Assembly (NCBI GenBank): GCA_002917775.1 | Contig: KZ627155.1 | Coordinates: 1,105,897 to 1,169,896 of the forward strand | From: Glaciozyma antarctica PI12 | Lineage: Eukaryota > Basidiomycota > Microbotryomycetes > Kriegeriales > Camptobasidiaceae | DNA length: 64,000 nt | Direction: 5' to 3' | Shown here: one piece after another, positions 1 through 11,507 of the stretch | How the letters are laid out: the number at the start of each line of letters is the position of its first letter | Position numbering within the stretch: the stretch's first letter is position 1 | Translations under genes and position numbers: made by a program | The notes under the pieces: generated by a model | The model's input: the letters and a program-made list of their open reading frames with translations, nothing else | What the model was told of the DNA's origin: nothing | The model's database searches: none

Positions 1-684
1 AGGCCTCACTCCCACTCTCCTCCTCCACGACCTTCCTCTTCTTCCCTCCCCTCTTCGTAGTCTCCTTCGGCACCATCGACACCTCCACTGGACCTCCTCC
101 GATCTTAGCATTCAGCGCCGCCTTCCTAGCCCGCGCACAAAACTCCTTGATCCCCGCGTTCGAAGTGATGTTCATTCCCACCGTTTCGCAACCCGGTTCG
201 CCTTCCCAGAGATATGCTGAAGCCTTGCGCGCGGCGTTGATGACGGAGGTGTGGGAGTCGTACGCCTTGCCTGTGTCGGGGTTACCGTTCGCGAGGACGT
301 GAACGGAGAGGGCGACAATGGTCCTACGCGAGTCGGAGAGTTAGCTCTGCTGGGGGGGAAATGGGATAGAGGCGGAGCGTGGAGGAGGGAGAGCTTACCC
401 TACGACGGGGAAAAGGGGGATGCTGTTATCCTGGCAGAAGCCGGCGTAACGAGCCCAGCGGTTCCTCGCGCTGCGCCGAGTAGAGACGGTAGTAATCGAG
501 TCAAAGTGCTTCTCCACGAGGTCGAGACTGGGCGCTTGGAGCTTGGCTGTCAGGCGGGAGGGTTAGGTGTTGACCTGAGGCGGGAGGGAGGGGGGAACGG
601 ACCTTGGCCGCGCTTGCGTTGGGCGGCAAAGTGGGACTCCTTTGCGGCGACGAGGTCGTCCATGGGCTTGCAGGGCGCCACCAT
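1..684 (-). CDS. Unrecognised protein with SAM-like helical domain, cut by left window edge
   Basis: I do not recognise this gene. It starts at an ATG at 684 (an in-frame ATG also lies at 663) and its 3' end is outside the window. Three exons are visible, with introns at about 570-605 and 322-395. The central part contains the motif TRRSARNRWARYAGFC, followed by alternating hydrophobic helices and AYDSHTSVINAARKAS. That layout loosely resembles the SAM-like core-binding domain found N-terminal to tyrosine recombinases; this is only a fold impression. The visible C-terminal end is basic (KRGGKKRKV) and then acidic, which could be a nuclear localisation signal. At least 185 residues are present. 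No catalytic residues can be checked because the rest is missing. Confidence 0.6.
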
Positions 685-922
685 GCTGAGAGGCGTTCGC
701 GAGCGTTGAGGTCGAGGGCGACAGGGAAACTTAGCCGTTTTGAGTTCGGCTCAATCCCTGCTGAGGCTGTCGCTGGCAACAGCTTGTAATGAGGTGCACT
801 CTCGTCCTCAGGGTCTACAATAAACGATGTCCGAACACGGCCAGCGATACAGCTCTCGGAAACAAGCCTCCACGGCGTCGAAATGTCTCAGCGATTCATT
901 CATTCCTCATCCAAATCACCCT

Positions 923-1533
923 TCAATCCCTCCGAGCCTTCGCCCCTCCAAACGCTCCTCCAAATCCGACCGAAGACCCCATCAGCACTGCCGCAAGTGC
1001 GTCCCCAACTCCCACCAGAGCGAGGAAGGAACTCCCATGCGGAGTGTACTTGCAAACGGCGAGGACCGTCGTCGCAAAGAAGAGTCGTCCTGGCACTGTG
1101 CAGAAGACCAAAGTCAGCTCGTTGCGTGGCCAGGGACGGGAGGAGAGGAAGGAAAGGCGCACCGGTGTTCCGCTTGAACTTCTCGTCCCCAGTGGCGACC
1201 GCGAGGAGGTAGTAGAACCCAATAGCGGTCGCCAACGCTCCCGCAGCAGCCGTCGCCGCCCCAGTCCCATTCACCACGTTAGGCGTAGCCATCGCGCTCT
1301 ACATGCAACGCATCAGCTCCCGCCGAGTGGGGGGGAAAGCGGTGACGCACGAGGCCTGTGATGCGCTCGATGAGGTTCGTGAGAGGGCTGAAGGTGTTGA
1401 GGAGGAATTGAGGAGCGAAGATGAGCCCTGTTCCGGCGGAGAGGGCGTAGAGGCCGAAACCGACCACTGGGAGATGGCTTAGCTAGCGGGAGCCGGGGGA
1501 AGAGGGGGACGGACTTTGGGTGTTGCTGGACAT
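923..1533 (-). CDS. Small multi-pass membrane protein of unknown function
   Basis: About 147 residues from four exons. The start is the ATG at 1533, preceded by a short leader exon (MSSNTQ) that splices through an intron containing the branch motif CTAAG into VGFGLYALSAGTGLIF. Further introns lie near 1305-1362 and 1120-1173. Three to four hydrophobic stretches are visible: GFGLYALSAGTGLIFAP, ATAAAGALATAIGFYYLLA, a GRLFFATTVLAVC segment after a TVPGR loop, and a Gly/Ala-rich C-terminal helix. The chain ends in basic residues (AKARRD). No family was recognised. The sequence suggests a small organellar or endoplasmic reticulum membrane protein; function unknown. It is divergent to the next gene, GPC1. 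Confidence 0.7.
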
Positions 1534-2338
1534 GCTGTTAAAGGGTTGAGCGGTGGATGGAGCTTGATAACGGGTGCGCAGAAGGTACGTAAAGCGAGCA
1601 GATGGTAGGAGGGAGAGAGACGAAGTGGGGACCGGTCACCAGACAGCCGGGAAACGTGCGTCGCCCAAGATCGTCAGAGAGCGTTCAGCTGGGGAAGTCG
1701 GGATGCTCAAGCACCAGGGCCAAGGGATCAATCACACCGGTGCACACGGCAGTGCGGTGGGCGCGCAGAGGAGCAGCGCAGGGCGCTCGGGGAGCAGCAG
1801 GTGTAGGAGAGCAGCTCGAGTCCTTGCGCGTCAAGCAGCACTCGCTCTCAGCGTAGCTACGCCCGCTGGCTCATCAAGAAGTGTGCGCGTAGAGCACTCC
1901 AGCGTCAGCTTCCTCCCTCCCGCCTCCTGACCCAGCTCACCTCGTCGAACCCAAGCAAACTCCTCCTCCGAGCGACCAGGCGCCGCTGCTCCTCCTAAAG
2001 TCGCTGGTCCACGCCGCCTGGCTCATAATTCGCCGGCGAGTTCAAGAATAGGTGGTAGGAAGGGCGAAGTAGGTGGAGCTGAGGGAGGAGCGACGGAAGA
2101 GTCGGCGCTGGGGAGGTGGGGTCGCACGTTCGCAAAGGCGTGGCGGCGTCGGCGGTTGGCTTGGTCGAGGTCGTGCGCTGCGGTCGTGCAGTATCGCAGG
2201 CCTGCAGAAATTACTGCTGCCGTTCGAGGGTGTTTGGCTGTGGCCAAGCTGCTGGCGCCGCCCTCCCAGCTGAAATATCCCTCAGCGCGTCACTTCTCCC
2301 TTTGACCTTCTCCCCCTTCTCCCTCACAGCACGCAGCG
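1534..2338. other. Divergent intergenic region between the membrane protein and GPC1
   Basis: About 800 bases between two genes transcribed away from each other. It must hold both promoters. Apart from the doubtful small spliced reading frame on the minus strand (1995-2247), no gene, tRNA or repeat is apparent. The stretch just before the GPC1 start is pyrimidine-rich, as in many leaders here. Confidence 0.6.
1995..2247 (-). CDS. Possible small spliced gene, unverified
   Basis: Reading from the ATG at 2247, exon 1 (2128-2247) gives 40 residues with a basic, Ser/Thr/Ala-containing N-terminus that could be a mitochondrial presequence. A good GTGCGA...CTCAG intron (2079-2127) leads to LHLLRPSYHLFLNSPANYEP and a TAG at 1995-1997. 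The same frame continues beyond the TAG with protein-like sequence (EEQRRLVARRRSLLGFDE), then a GTGAGC donor and a possible last exon ending near 1831. Either this is a 67-residue protein, a slightly longer gene with a nonsense codon, or chance. It lies between divergent genes, where 5' leaders are also expected. Confidence 0.3.
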
Positions 2339-4423
2339 ATGGCAACACTCCGCCAGCGCCCCGCTGCCTCTCCTGCGTCCTCCGACTCTCCCAGCCCCGC
2401 ACCAACCCCCGCTCGACCCTCCCTCTCCCGCACCCAAACTGGCGACCAAACACCTTCCTACTCTATCCCCGAGGAGGAGATGTTCTCCGAGCTGTTCTCA
2501 GGACTCGGATTACTGGATTTGCTTGTCGTGGTGGATGCGCATTTGGAGCTGTGGACGCGAGGGATCAGGAAGACGAGCGTCGAGTGGAAGTGCGTCCTCT
2601 CTCCGCTCTCGGTGGAGGAAACGGGAGCTGATGCGGCTGTGAAGGGTGAAAGCGGATAAGCTGGTAGAGGAGTCCAAGGTGCGAGCGCAGAAGCTCAACT
2701 TGCCCAAGCTGCCGCGCGTCAATAGCGACCTCTTTCTCGCTGGTATGCTCGATGAAGGACGCGAGGTTATCAGCGCAAAGGATAGGGAGAAGCTCGAGAA
2801 GAAGTACAAGGAGATTAGGCACAAGACGCGAGAGAGCCTCAAGAAGCTTTCGCAGAAGTGGGAGGAAGAGTGCGTCTTTCTGCCGTTGCGAGCGGAACGG
2901 AGCTGATGAAGTAGAGCAGGAAGACGGTGCGGCTGAGGGACAAGATCTCCTTCTTTTTTGGCGTGATGAACGTCCTCACGTCGGCGCTCCTGCTGGGATT
3001 CGCTCCGACTTGGATCCCGGCGTTCTACTCGATCCAGGTCTGCTCCTACCTCCCTATCCGGATCTACACGTACAAGCAGCGAGCATTCCACTACTTCCTC
3101 TTCGACCTGTGCGTACTCCCTCTCTCCCCACGTCTCCCCGCTGACTTGTTCGCACGCAGCTGCTACGCCATTAACCTCCTCTGCCTCGTCTACGTGCGCC
3201 CATTCCTCCCTCTCCACCTTTCAAGCTAACCAGGCTCGCGAAAACAGCTATGGATCCTCCCCGGCAACCCCTACCTCTTTGAAGCATGCTACGGCCTTGC
3301 CCTGGGATCCCTCGGAACCGCCATCGCGACCTGGAGGAACTCACTCGTCTTTCACTCGCTCGACAAGGTCATCTCGCTCGCCATTCATATCCTACCGCCT
3401 TTCGTTTTCACTACCATTCGGTACGTCGCTCAATTTCGTTGATTCAGGTCGGCGCGAGGGCTGATCCAGTGCGACGCAGGCACTTCTACCCGAATCCTGA
3501 AATTCGCTACCCAGCTCTCGCGGTCCTTCCTCATCTCCGTCCCTGGCGCTCCATGGCCATCAATATGTTCGCCTGTGCGTAGTTTGCTTCCCCAGTTCGA
3601 CCAGTACTCATTCTCTCACCTCTCCCCTCGCTCCCTCCCTCGCCACCAACCCACCCCACGAACGTCTCACACCACATCAAAAACGAACCATAGACCTCAT
3701 CTGGCAACTCGCCTACTACCGCTATGTCATCGTCGCTCGCAAGGAGAAGATTAAGCAAGGGCGCGCGACGTCCTTCACGTTCCTCATTAACGACCGGAAA
3801 CGCCTGTGCGTCCCTCCCCCCTCCTCTCCTCCCTTTTCTATACGACCAGGCCGAGCTAATTCGCGTCACAGGATCGGGAAGATCGCAGCGAAAGTACCGG
3901 AGCACTACCGCGAAGCAGCATTCATGGTTCGCCTCTCGCTCTCCCTTTCAATTTATCCCGTCGCTGACCCTTCGCCGTAGCTCGGACAAGCGGTATACAC
4001 TTTTGTCACACTCCTCGTACCCATCTTTGTGTTGTACGACTCGAAATTCTGGTCCTCAGTCTGTACGTCCTCTCCCTCCTTCCCGTCTCGCGAACGAGCT
4101 AACGTCCGCAGACCTCCTTATCCTATTCGCCATCTCAACCTGGAACGGCGGAAGGTCCGTCCCCTCCTCCCCTCCTCTCTCCCCTTCTAACCCAATCACG
4201 CAGTTTCTACATGGACGTCTGGGGCCGCAAGTTTGAGCGAGAACTGATTGCGCTGAGGAAGGAGTTTGAGGAACAGCAGGCGGCGATGGGGAAGGTTGTG
4301 GTGGGAGTTGCGAACGGGGTGATCATGTCGAGGAGTGGGAGTTTGGAGGGGGTGGTGGAGGGGGTGGGGGAAGGGGAGGGGGAGCGGTTGGAGGCGGAGG
4401 GGTTGGGGGCGAGGGCTGAGTAA
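2339..4423 (+). CDS. GPC1: Glycerophosphocholine acyltransferase 1 (Gpc1, DUF2838 family)
   Basis: Gpc1 enzymes transfer an acyl group from acyl-CoA to glycerophosphocholine, making lysophosphatidylcholine in the endoplasmic reticulum membrane and recycling choline lipid headgroups. The family is recognised from KTVRLRDKISFFFGVMN, the aromatic segment KQRAFHYFLFDLCYAINLLC, RNSLVFHSLDKVISLAIHILPP with the His-containing membrane segment, and RHFYPNPEIRYPALAV. After splicing there are about eight hydrophobic segments. The N-terminus is Ser/Pro-rich and followed by a charged coiled segment (KADKLVEESKVRAQKL); the C-terminus (RKFERELIALRKEFEEQQ) is also charged. At least nine short introns interrupt the gene. 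The start ATG at 2339 is the first in frame. The stop is TAA at 4421-4423. Confidence 0.9.
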
Positions 4424-4613
4424 GGGCTATTGTGTTATGCTACGGTTTGTTAACGAGGGTTGATGAGAACGGGCTTGGGAGAGGCGCGGAGCGAGAGGGA
4501 AGAGTTCGCTCCTTTCTTCGCAACGAATCTCGCCGGCCGCGTTTTGTGAAAAGCGTGGTGGTAGCAAGTCTATCTCTACATCTATCTAACAGCGTCATCT
4601 AGTGCTTCCCCGC

Positions 4614-6590
4614 TCAGAAGATCGTCTTCAGCTCCATCGCCGTCAACACGACGCTCGAAACCGCGAACACCACGTACTGCGAAGCGGACGATCGTCAGCC
4701 CAAAATTTTGGCCGCGGGCAGGGAAGCTGCTCGAACCTGAGCGATGAGGTACGCCGCCATCAGATCTGTGAAGAGAACGGCAGTCAGCGCGATCCAACAG
4801 CGTAAGCGCGAGCGAGAAGACGAACCCGCGTTGTTCTCCCCGTTCTCGGGGCCGAAGATTTGGGTGTAGGCAATCTGCTCTCGTCAAACAATGAGCTCAG
4901 CTCGTCCCAAAAGAAGGGAGCAAGAGAGCGCACCTGCATCGTCCCCGTCGGTACGCAACTAAAGTACGTGAGCACGAACCGCAGGACATGGTTCTCCTTC
5001 TCAACAAGCCCATTCCCCACCAGCGCCTCAACAAAGAAGAACCCCAATATCGGCGAGATCGCCAACTTGATCACCGCCATCCATACGATACTCGCGAGGG
5101 GTAATCGCACGACCGGTCTCGGAACTTTCATCTTTGCCAAACTCGCTCCGAGGACTAATAGTCCTAGTGGAACCGAGGCGGCTCCGACGAAGGAGGCGGC
5201 GTCGTAGAGGACTGCGAGAGGAGGTTTACCGTCGGGGGCGACGGGGTGGAAGGAGGAGGCGTCGGTGTAGAGGAAGAGGGATTTGAGAGTCGGGACGATG
5301 GCGATGATGATGGCGGTGAGGAGGGCGACGGTTGGAGGGGAGACGAGGGAGTTGAAGAAGGAGCCGATGGAGTGGAGGACGCGGATCGTGGCGGAGGGGT
5401 GGGTGGAGGGGGAGAGAGGGGGGAGGGACGGGGTGGGGGAGGTGCAGGGGAAGAGGTCGATGGGGTTTGGGTGTGAGAGACGGCGGGAGAGTGATGGAGA
5501 GGGTCGCGGTGAGGCGAAGGCTATTTCGTCGTCGAGATTGCTCCGAGGAGCGGTTGAAGCTGTGGAGGGGTCTCGGTGAGTAAACCTCGCTGCAGCGGAA
5601 TGAGCGAACTCACCTTTGACGCCCTCGACCTTCTCGTCCTTCAATACTTTCGTCTTCTCGCCTTCACCCTTATCCTTGTCCTTCAAAGCATCTCGATCCA
5701 TCTCCCACTGCATCGGCTTCCCCCGCCGCACGCGATTCAAAAACTTCCGCAACCCTCCCGCATTCTCGCACGCTCGCTCCTCGTCTTCGTTAATCGGGCT
5801 GCTGTAATCCATCTTGACAAACTGCAAGCCCTGGAGAGGAAACATCGAAATGTAGTTGAAGAGGATGAAGACTGCTCGTCGATCGTCAGCGCGGGAGAGC
5901 TTGTGGCGGGGAGGAGAGACGTACTGGCGACGTAGGCGATGGCGAGATCTGTTTGATCACCGCCTTGGAAAGGAGCTGCTGCGGTCACGGTCTGGACGAC
6001 AGCGGTTGGGAGGTCTCCCCAGCTGCGGGTGCAAAGGTATCAGCGAAGTGAGCGGGACGAGGGTCTCGGAGAGTCGTACTTGGAGAAGGTGAAGCAAGCC
6101 ATGAAGCCATAGCGAAACTTCTTGGGAGTCTGAGTGAACGTCCTGCTTACAGCTCGTCAGTCACCGGCTTGAGAAAGGTGGATGGACGAGCGAACCGAAC
6201 GATGACCGCCGAAAGCAGCGCAAAGCCTTGATAGAACGCTGCCGTGAGAAACAGCGGGCCTAGGGCACTGATGTTCTCATTCGAAAACGACGGAACGATC
6301 TTGGAGAAGAGCAGAGCCGGCAGAGTCCTGAGGTTGGCATCGTCAGTGCGGAGGCGAGTGCGTGAGGAGGGTGTGCTCACACGTTGAGGATGATCTGCGA
6401 GGCTGAACGAGTCCCAGATGGTGGGAGGATACGCAAGCGAACGAGGAGGAACCCTGCGCCGGCAGGTACGAGCAGTCGGATCACTAGTGGGATGCGCTTA
6501 GCGAGGGGCGAAGGATCGGGTGCAGCAGGACGCACGCGGCTTGATGCTGAGGAAGATGAGTGCTCCCGTCGAGGGAATACCCTCCGCCAT
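4614..6590 (-). CDS. Auxin efflux carrier (PIN/ECM3-like) family membrane transporter
   Basis: Members of this family are bile acid/sodium symporter-fold membrane transporters. Fungal versions (Ecm3/YLR152C-like) sit in the endoplasmic reticulum or plasma membrane, with poorly defined substrates. The protein starts at 6590 (MAEGIPSTGALIFLSIKPLI) and has an N-terminal bundle of membrane helices (IRLLVPAGAGFLLVRLRILPPSG, LPALLFSKIVPSF, LFLTAAFYQGFALLSAVIV). A long charged cytosolic loop rich in Lys and Glu follows, then a C-terminal bundle (SFNSLVSPPTVALLTAIIIA, GAASVPLGLLVLGASLAKMK, FVLTYFSCVPTGT). The NPxA-type half-helices and the GASLAKMK motif are typical. The chain ends YVVFAVSSVVLTAMELKTIF. 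About eight introns. It converges on GPC1, with about 190 bases between the stops. Confidence 0.88.
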
Positions 6591-6817
6591 CGTGGCCCAG
6601 TCGTCGTCTCCAGGATGCTCGAGCAGAGGGGGTGGCTGCAGAGGGAAAGGAAGAAATCTCGAAGTCGACCACGCGCTTTAGTCCGGCCGCTCGCGCCGAG
6701 ATCGCATTTAGTCAACTCGTTCTCTCCTCGCTCTCTTTGAGGAATGCAACTGCAGAACGGAAGCAGGAGACAGGATGCGCGGAATCGAAAACGAATTGCA
6801 TTCACGAAAGAAGCGAA

Positions 6818-8633
6818 TTAATCCAGCTCATCGGCCGCATCCACCTCGACCTCCTTCCCCTTCGTCGCCTGCTCCCCCGCTCCTCCCGTCTGATCCTGAA
6901 TCTCGGTCGTCTCAAACGACAAGATCCCACTTTCCTGCAAATTCTTAACCACCTCCTCTGCGTCGTCGACCGCCATCTTCCCCAACACCTTGTTCACCGC
7001 CGGCAGGTCCTTCTTCGCGAGTGCCTTCTGCAACCCAACGGGGAAACTCGTGTAAATGTCCCACCGTCGCTGCAAAAACTCCCGCACGAGCACCGGGTCC
7101 AACTCCTCGCTCCCTTCGCCCGTGAGCTCGAGGTTCTCAGGCGGAGGGCCCTCGGGAACTTCGAACGTGATGATCGTCGCTGGGTCCGCAGCGACAAGTT
7201 GGATCTGCTCCTGGCCGGCGGGGTGGGCGGCGCGCTCGGCGGCTTGCTCGGCGGCGACGACTTTGGCGCGGGCGATGATGCGCTGCGAAGTGTTGGAGAC
7301 GTCTTCGAGGAACATCTTGAGCGCTTTCGGGTCCGAAGAGGTCATTCTGTCGTAGTTGGGTTAGCGAGGAACGAAGGACGGGAGGGAAAGGACGCACTTT
7401 CGGAAGTAAAGCGCGACGCCGTCCCGGCCCAACTGCATGCAGTACTGGATGACGAGTCCCTTCTCGACGCACTGCCTTGCGCGCTCCTCTTGGCCCTTCA
7501 TCGCGACCGTGAACGCCTCGACGAGTAGCGCGTCCGTCGTCTCTTCTGTGAGCAGGCTCGGGTCCTTGGAGATGTGGTTGAACGTGGCGGAGAAATCGAG
7601 GGGCTTGATCTTGGAGAAGGCAAGGGCGGAGGCAGTGAGGGTTGCTACGTCGGATGCAGAGTCGTCAGAGTCGGATGCGGCGGAGGGCTGTACGTAGGTT
7701 AGTTGTGCGCCGTACCGTCAAGGAGAGACGACGGAACGCACGAGGGAGGCAGCGACGCCGGGAGAGTTGATGGTCTCGATTCGAGTCTCGGCGACCTTCT
7801 TCTTGCCCTTGGATGCGGCCGAGCTAGGTGCAGCAGAAGGCTTGTCAGAGATCATCTGCGAGAACAACCAGGGCAAGGTCAGCTCCCGTCCCACCACCGC
7901 ACACGAAGCAGCTCACCGTCTTGCTCTCGAATCCCGTATGGAGGTCATCACTCGTAATGTGCTTCCTCTGCTCCTTCTCCTCTTCGATCCTCTCCTTCTC
8001 AACGTCCACCTGCCTCTGCACCAACCTCTTCTCGTGCACCTCGAGCTCCTTCACCAAGCGCTCTCCCCTCCCCTCCTCCCCCGCTCCACTCTTCTCTACC
8101 GCATTGACGACCTGGCTGAGCAAGCTCAAGATCATATGATCCTCACTCGGCTGCTCCCCATCCTGGAACGTCTTGCCCTCGTAGTCGGGAACCTTGACCT
8201 TGAGCTCCGACACCGTGCGCGCGATGAAAGGAGCGCCTTCTGCGCGAGTCGAGTCGAGAAGGGAGCGGAGGCGGACGAGGAGGGAGGTGTTCATGATGTG
8301 CTCGAGGCCGAGGTGCTCGAGCTTGAGCTTGCGGAGCTCTCGCCTCTCGTGGATGTCGCGCTGCTTCCAGCTGAGGAGGGACGAGGTTAGTGAGTGGCGG
8401 GGTGGCAGCCAGGCGCGGGAGCTCACCGGATCATGGACTTCTTGTCGACATCTGCTAAAGCGCATTAGCTGGTGTTCGAGGCGGAGCAGAGCGCGAACGT
8501 GCTGGGGTGGACCTCGATGTCGCTGTCGTCGGAGAGCTGTGCACACGTCGTCAGCTCCTGTTCGCAGCCAGGGAAGGGAGTAGCGCACCTCCAGAGAGTC
8601 CCACTTGTTGTAGTTGAGCCTCTTTCCAGCCAT
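6818..8633 (-). CDS. CDC37: Hsp90 co-chaperone Cdc37
   Basis: Cdc37 delivers protein kinase clients to Hsp90. The N-terminus MAGKRLNYNKWDSLE is followed after an intron by LSDDSDIEVHPNVDKKSMIR. This contains the conserved Ser of the CK2 site (DSDIE; equivalent of Ser13/14) and the invariant HPNVDKKS motif. A charged coiled-coil region (KQRDIHERRELRKLKLEHLG) follows, then the Hsp90-binding middle domain and a C-terminal helical domain (MTSSDPKALKMFLEDVSNT), ending in an acidic tail. The start ATG is at 8633. One intron (8452-8502) uses a GC donor, because only that join restores HPNVDKK in frame. The gene is divergent to the LIM gene, with 266 bases between the starts. Confidence 0.95.
8452..8502 (-). 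other. Non-canonical GC-AG intron in CDC37
   Basis: On the minus strand the exon ends CACCCCA, followed by GCACGTTCG, and the downstream exon begins AT GTC GAC AAG after TTTAGCAG. Only this join gives the invariant HPNVDKKS. The nearby GT (GCAC|GT) would break the frame. The intron is 51 nt and has a CTAAT branch-like motif near its 3' end. Confidence 0.7.
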
Positions 8634-8899
8634 TGTCGTCGTTGAAGTGAGAGGAAGGAAGGCAAGAGAACAAACGCTCGACTCAGTGGCTCAGCACAGC
8701 GGCGGCCTCTGCGAGCTGCTGCTAATTCACCTGAGGCTCAAATCTTGCAAACTAAAGCGCAAGATCCTTCTGAAGAGCTCATAAAGCTGCTGCCAGGTCG
8801 GCGTAGCACGAGAGACGATACTGGGAGAGCGGCGCAACCTCCAAGTTGGAGGGGTGTTGCTGAGCCAAACGACGCGACGTTGCTCTCCTTCTCTCCACC
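8634..8899. promoter_or_regulatory. Bidirectional promoter between CDC37 and the LIM gene
   Basis: 266 bases separate the two divergent start codons. No heat-shock-element array (repeated nGAAn) stands out by eye, although CDC37 is a chaperone gene. The region ends in CTCCACC just before the LIM gene ATG, a good basidiomycete start context. Confidence 0.5.
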
Positions 8900-11261
8900 A
8901 TGTCGCGCCTGTCGTTCGCAGCTGTAGTTCCCTTGGCGCCAGGGGAGCAGCCACCACCTCTCTTTCCCGGTGCACCAGAGTATCCGCCAGGCAGCATCGT
9001 CCGCACCCGTTCCCCCAGCATGAGCCGGTCGAACAGCCACGGACCCTCGGAGGGACCGCCTGCGTGGACGACGAACGCGATGGAAGCAAGGGCGCCGATA
9101 CCTGATGCAGAAGGAGGAGGAAGAGCGCCGTCGCCGTCGCCGTACTCAGCTCACCAACCCTCCCCCTCGATCCACAATCAACAACCTCCCTCCCGACCCC
9201 ACCCTCAGCAGCACCATCCGCAGTACCAACACACCCCTACAGCGCAGCACCAACCGAACCCTTACCCCGCCAACGCCTCCTCCTCGACCCCGACGACTCC
9301 CCTCTCTCACCCGGACCCAGTCGCCCTCGCCCAAGCTCAGGCAGCTTACCACCACCAGCTCGTCACGTACTACTATGGCTACGCGGTCAAGGGCCTTCTA
9401 GCACCGGTTACGGATGCGAGACAGGAGAGGGCACGGCACGAAGCGGTCGAGTGGGCGCGAGGGCAGGGGCACCAGGTTCCGGCGGGACAGGGGAAGGAGG
9501 GGTACGGCGCAGCAGGAGGGAATGGGCAGCTTTTGGCAGGTGGATCGACTCAGCAGCAGTACGATCCGAGGCAGCAGCAGGCGTACACTCCTCAAGCAGC
9601 TCCACCTTCGACCTTCGCACCTCAGCATCAGCAGCCACCTCGAGGACCGCCGACCCAGCCTCAGCGACAACCTTCCCTTCCTTATCAGCAACCGAACGTG
9701 GCTCCGGCAGCTCACGCGCATCCCCTTCCTCAGCCGAATCCGACTCCTCAGCCTCTCTCGCGGCAGTACTCGACGGTCGCAGCGGTACACCCTCAGCAGC
9801 CCTTCCAGCAGCCCTCTCAGATCTACTCCACCCCGCCAACATCCTTACCCACCCTCAATCAGCACCACCACTCTCTTCCGCATTCCCACTCTCTTCCCGC
9901 AACACCTCAGCACTCGCTCCCCTCTACCCCGCACCCCGTCCTCCCAACTCCACCTCGCCCCTTCGTCCCCTCTTTACCCTCCACCCCTCTCACCCGCTCC
10001 GCATCTCTCGCCACCAGTCCCTCCCGCTCACCAGCGCACGAGATCGTCCGCTCCTCAAGCGCCGCGATCCCCGAAACGCGCCCTCTCGCTCCGATTGCGA
10101 TTGCGAAGCGGCCTTTACCTACCCCGCCTGCACGAGGGGGGACAGCGAGGCCTTTGCCGACGCCGAGGGAAGGGAGACCGTTGCCTGGGGTCGGGAAGAG
10201 TGCGGAGGAATTGCTGAGGGAGAAGATGGCGCGGTTGGGGATGGAGAACGAGGGGCCTGCGAAGGTCGTCGTGCCGTCGTTCAGCTTTTCGACGACTTCG
10301 GATCCGCCTCGAGCTCCTAGTCCTTCCATCCCCATCTGTGCCCCCTCTGCAGCCCCTCCACAGATCCACATCCCACCACAGTTCCACCCCTCCGCCCCTC
10401 GTTCTCCCATCGCCCCTCCCCCACCCTCAAAACGTCACGGCAACCTTCACCCGCGTAACGACCCCACCCACCCTTCTCACTACCTCTACCACCCCACCTC
10501 CACTCCTACGAAGCTCGAGGCTGGGGCGATCGCGTGCGCGGGATGCGGGGTGCAGATGTATGGGAAGGCGCTTATGGCGATGGGGAAGGAGTGGCATCCG
10601 GATTGTTTTAGGTGCATGGAGGAGGGGTGTGGAGTTAGGTTAGAGCATGTCCAGTTTGATGGGAAGGACGGGGAGGTGTTTTGTATGGTTCATTACGAGG
10701 AGGTGCGCTCTTTTCCTCCATCCTCTCTGGCGCGGAACGAGCTGATGAGGATACAGCTGTACGCGCAGCAATGCTACCAGTGCCAAACCCCCATCGCAGA
10801 GGACGACTACCTCACCGTCGCAGACGACCGACTCCTCCCTCCAGGTCCTCGGACGTACCACGCTCTCCACTTCTTTTGCGCCTCGTGCGGCGACCCATTC
10901 GTTGATCCGAAATCGCTCGCGAGGGGGAGGGAAGGGACGCTCGCGGCGCCGTTCATGGTGCACAAGGGGCATGCGTATTGCCAGGCGTGCGATACGAGAT
11001 TGTGGAAGCCGAAATGTGGTGGGTGTGGGAAGGGAGTTGCGGGGGATTATGCGGAGGCGTCTGGGAAGGTCTGGCACGAGGAGTGCTTTTGCTGTTTGGT
11101 GCGTCTTGGTCCCTTTTTCGTTTTTGAGGTGGCGGGCTGATGAGAGTGCGCAGGATTGTCAGAAACCGTTGGATGGGCCGTACCTTGTGCGGGATTATGG
11201 TGAAGGGGATAGGGCGTTCTGTAACGCGTGTTACGACGTGCGGGCGAAGAACGAGGATTGA
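8900..11261 (+). CDS. LIM domain protein, paxillin/Pxl1-like
   Basis: A roughly 750-residue protein. A long disordered N-terminal half rich in Pro, Gln, Ser and His (about residues 1-530) is followed by three LIM zinc-binding domains. LIM1 begins CAGCGVQMYGKALMAMGKEW and ends with FCMVHYEE. LIM2 begins CYQCQTPIAEDDYL, has an insert before HFFCASC, and ends YCQACDTRLW. LIM3 begins CGGCGKGVAGDYAEASGKVW and ends with FCNACYDVRAKNED. Two introns are clear, a 54-nt one after HYEE that happens to keep the frame and one inside LIM3. Pro-rich N-terminus plus C-terminal LIM tandem matches fungal paxillin-like proteins, which act at actin rings and polarised growth sites. That role is inferred from architecture only. 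The start at 8900 has a CACCATGTC context. Confidence 0.85.
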
Positions 11262-11507
11262 GGGAAGGGAGTGGACACTGCAACTTCGCATGGATTTGAT
11301 TCGTGGCACGATTCGAGAGCAGCGCTCGCTTCGCTTCTGGAGCGTAGAATGGAGTCTTCCCACGTAGCTCTCGGACTGCTCTGCGTCGTGCGAGCAGACC
11401 CGGGGAAGCAGGCGGGGTGAGCAGTCTCCCTCGCGCAAGATCTTTGGCGCCGTATCTCTACCTTCGCACTTTCGCCAGTCCAGTGTCCTTCCAGCACCCA
11501 ATGCTTC

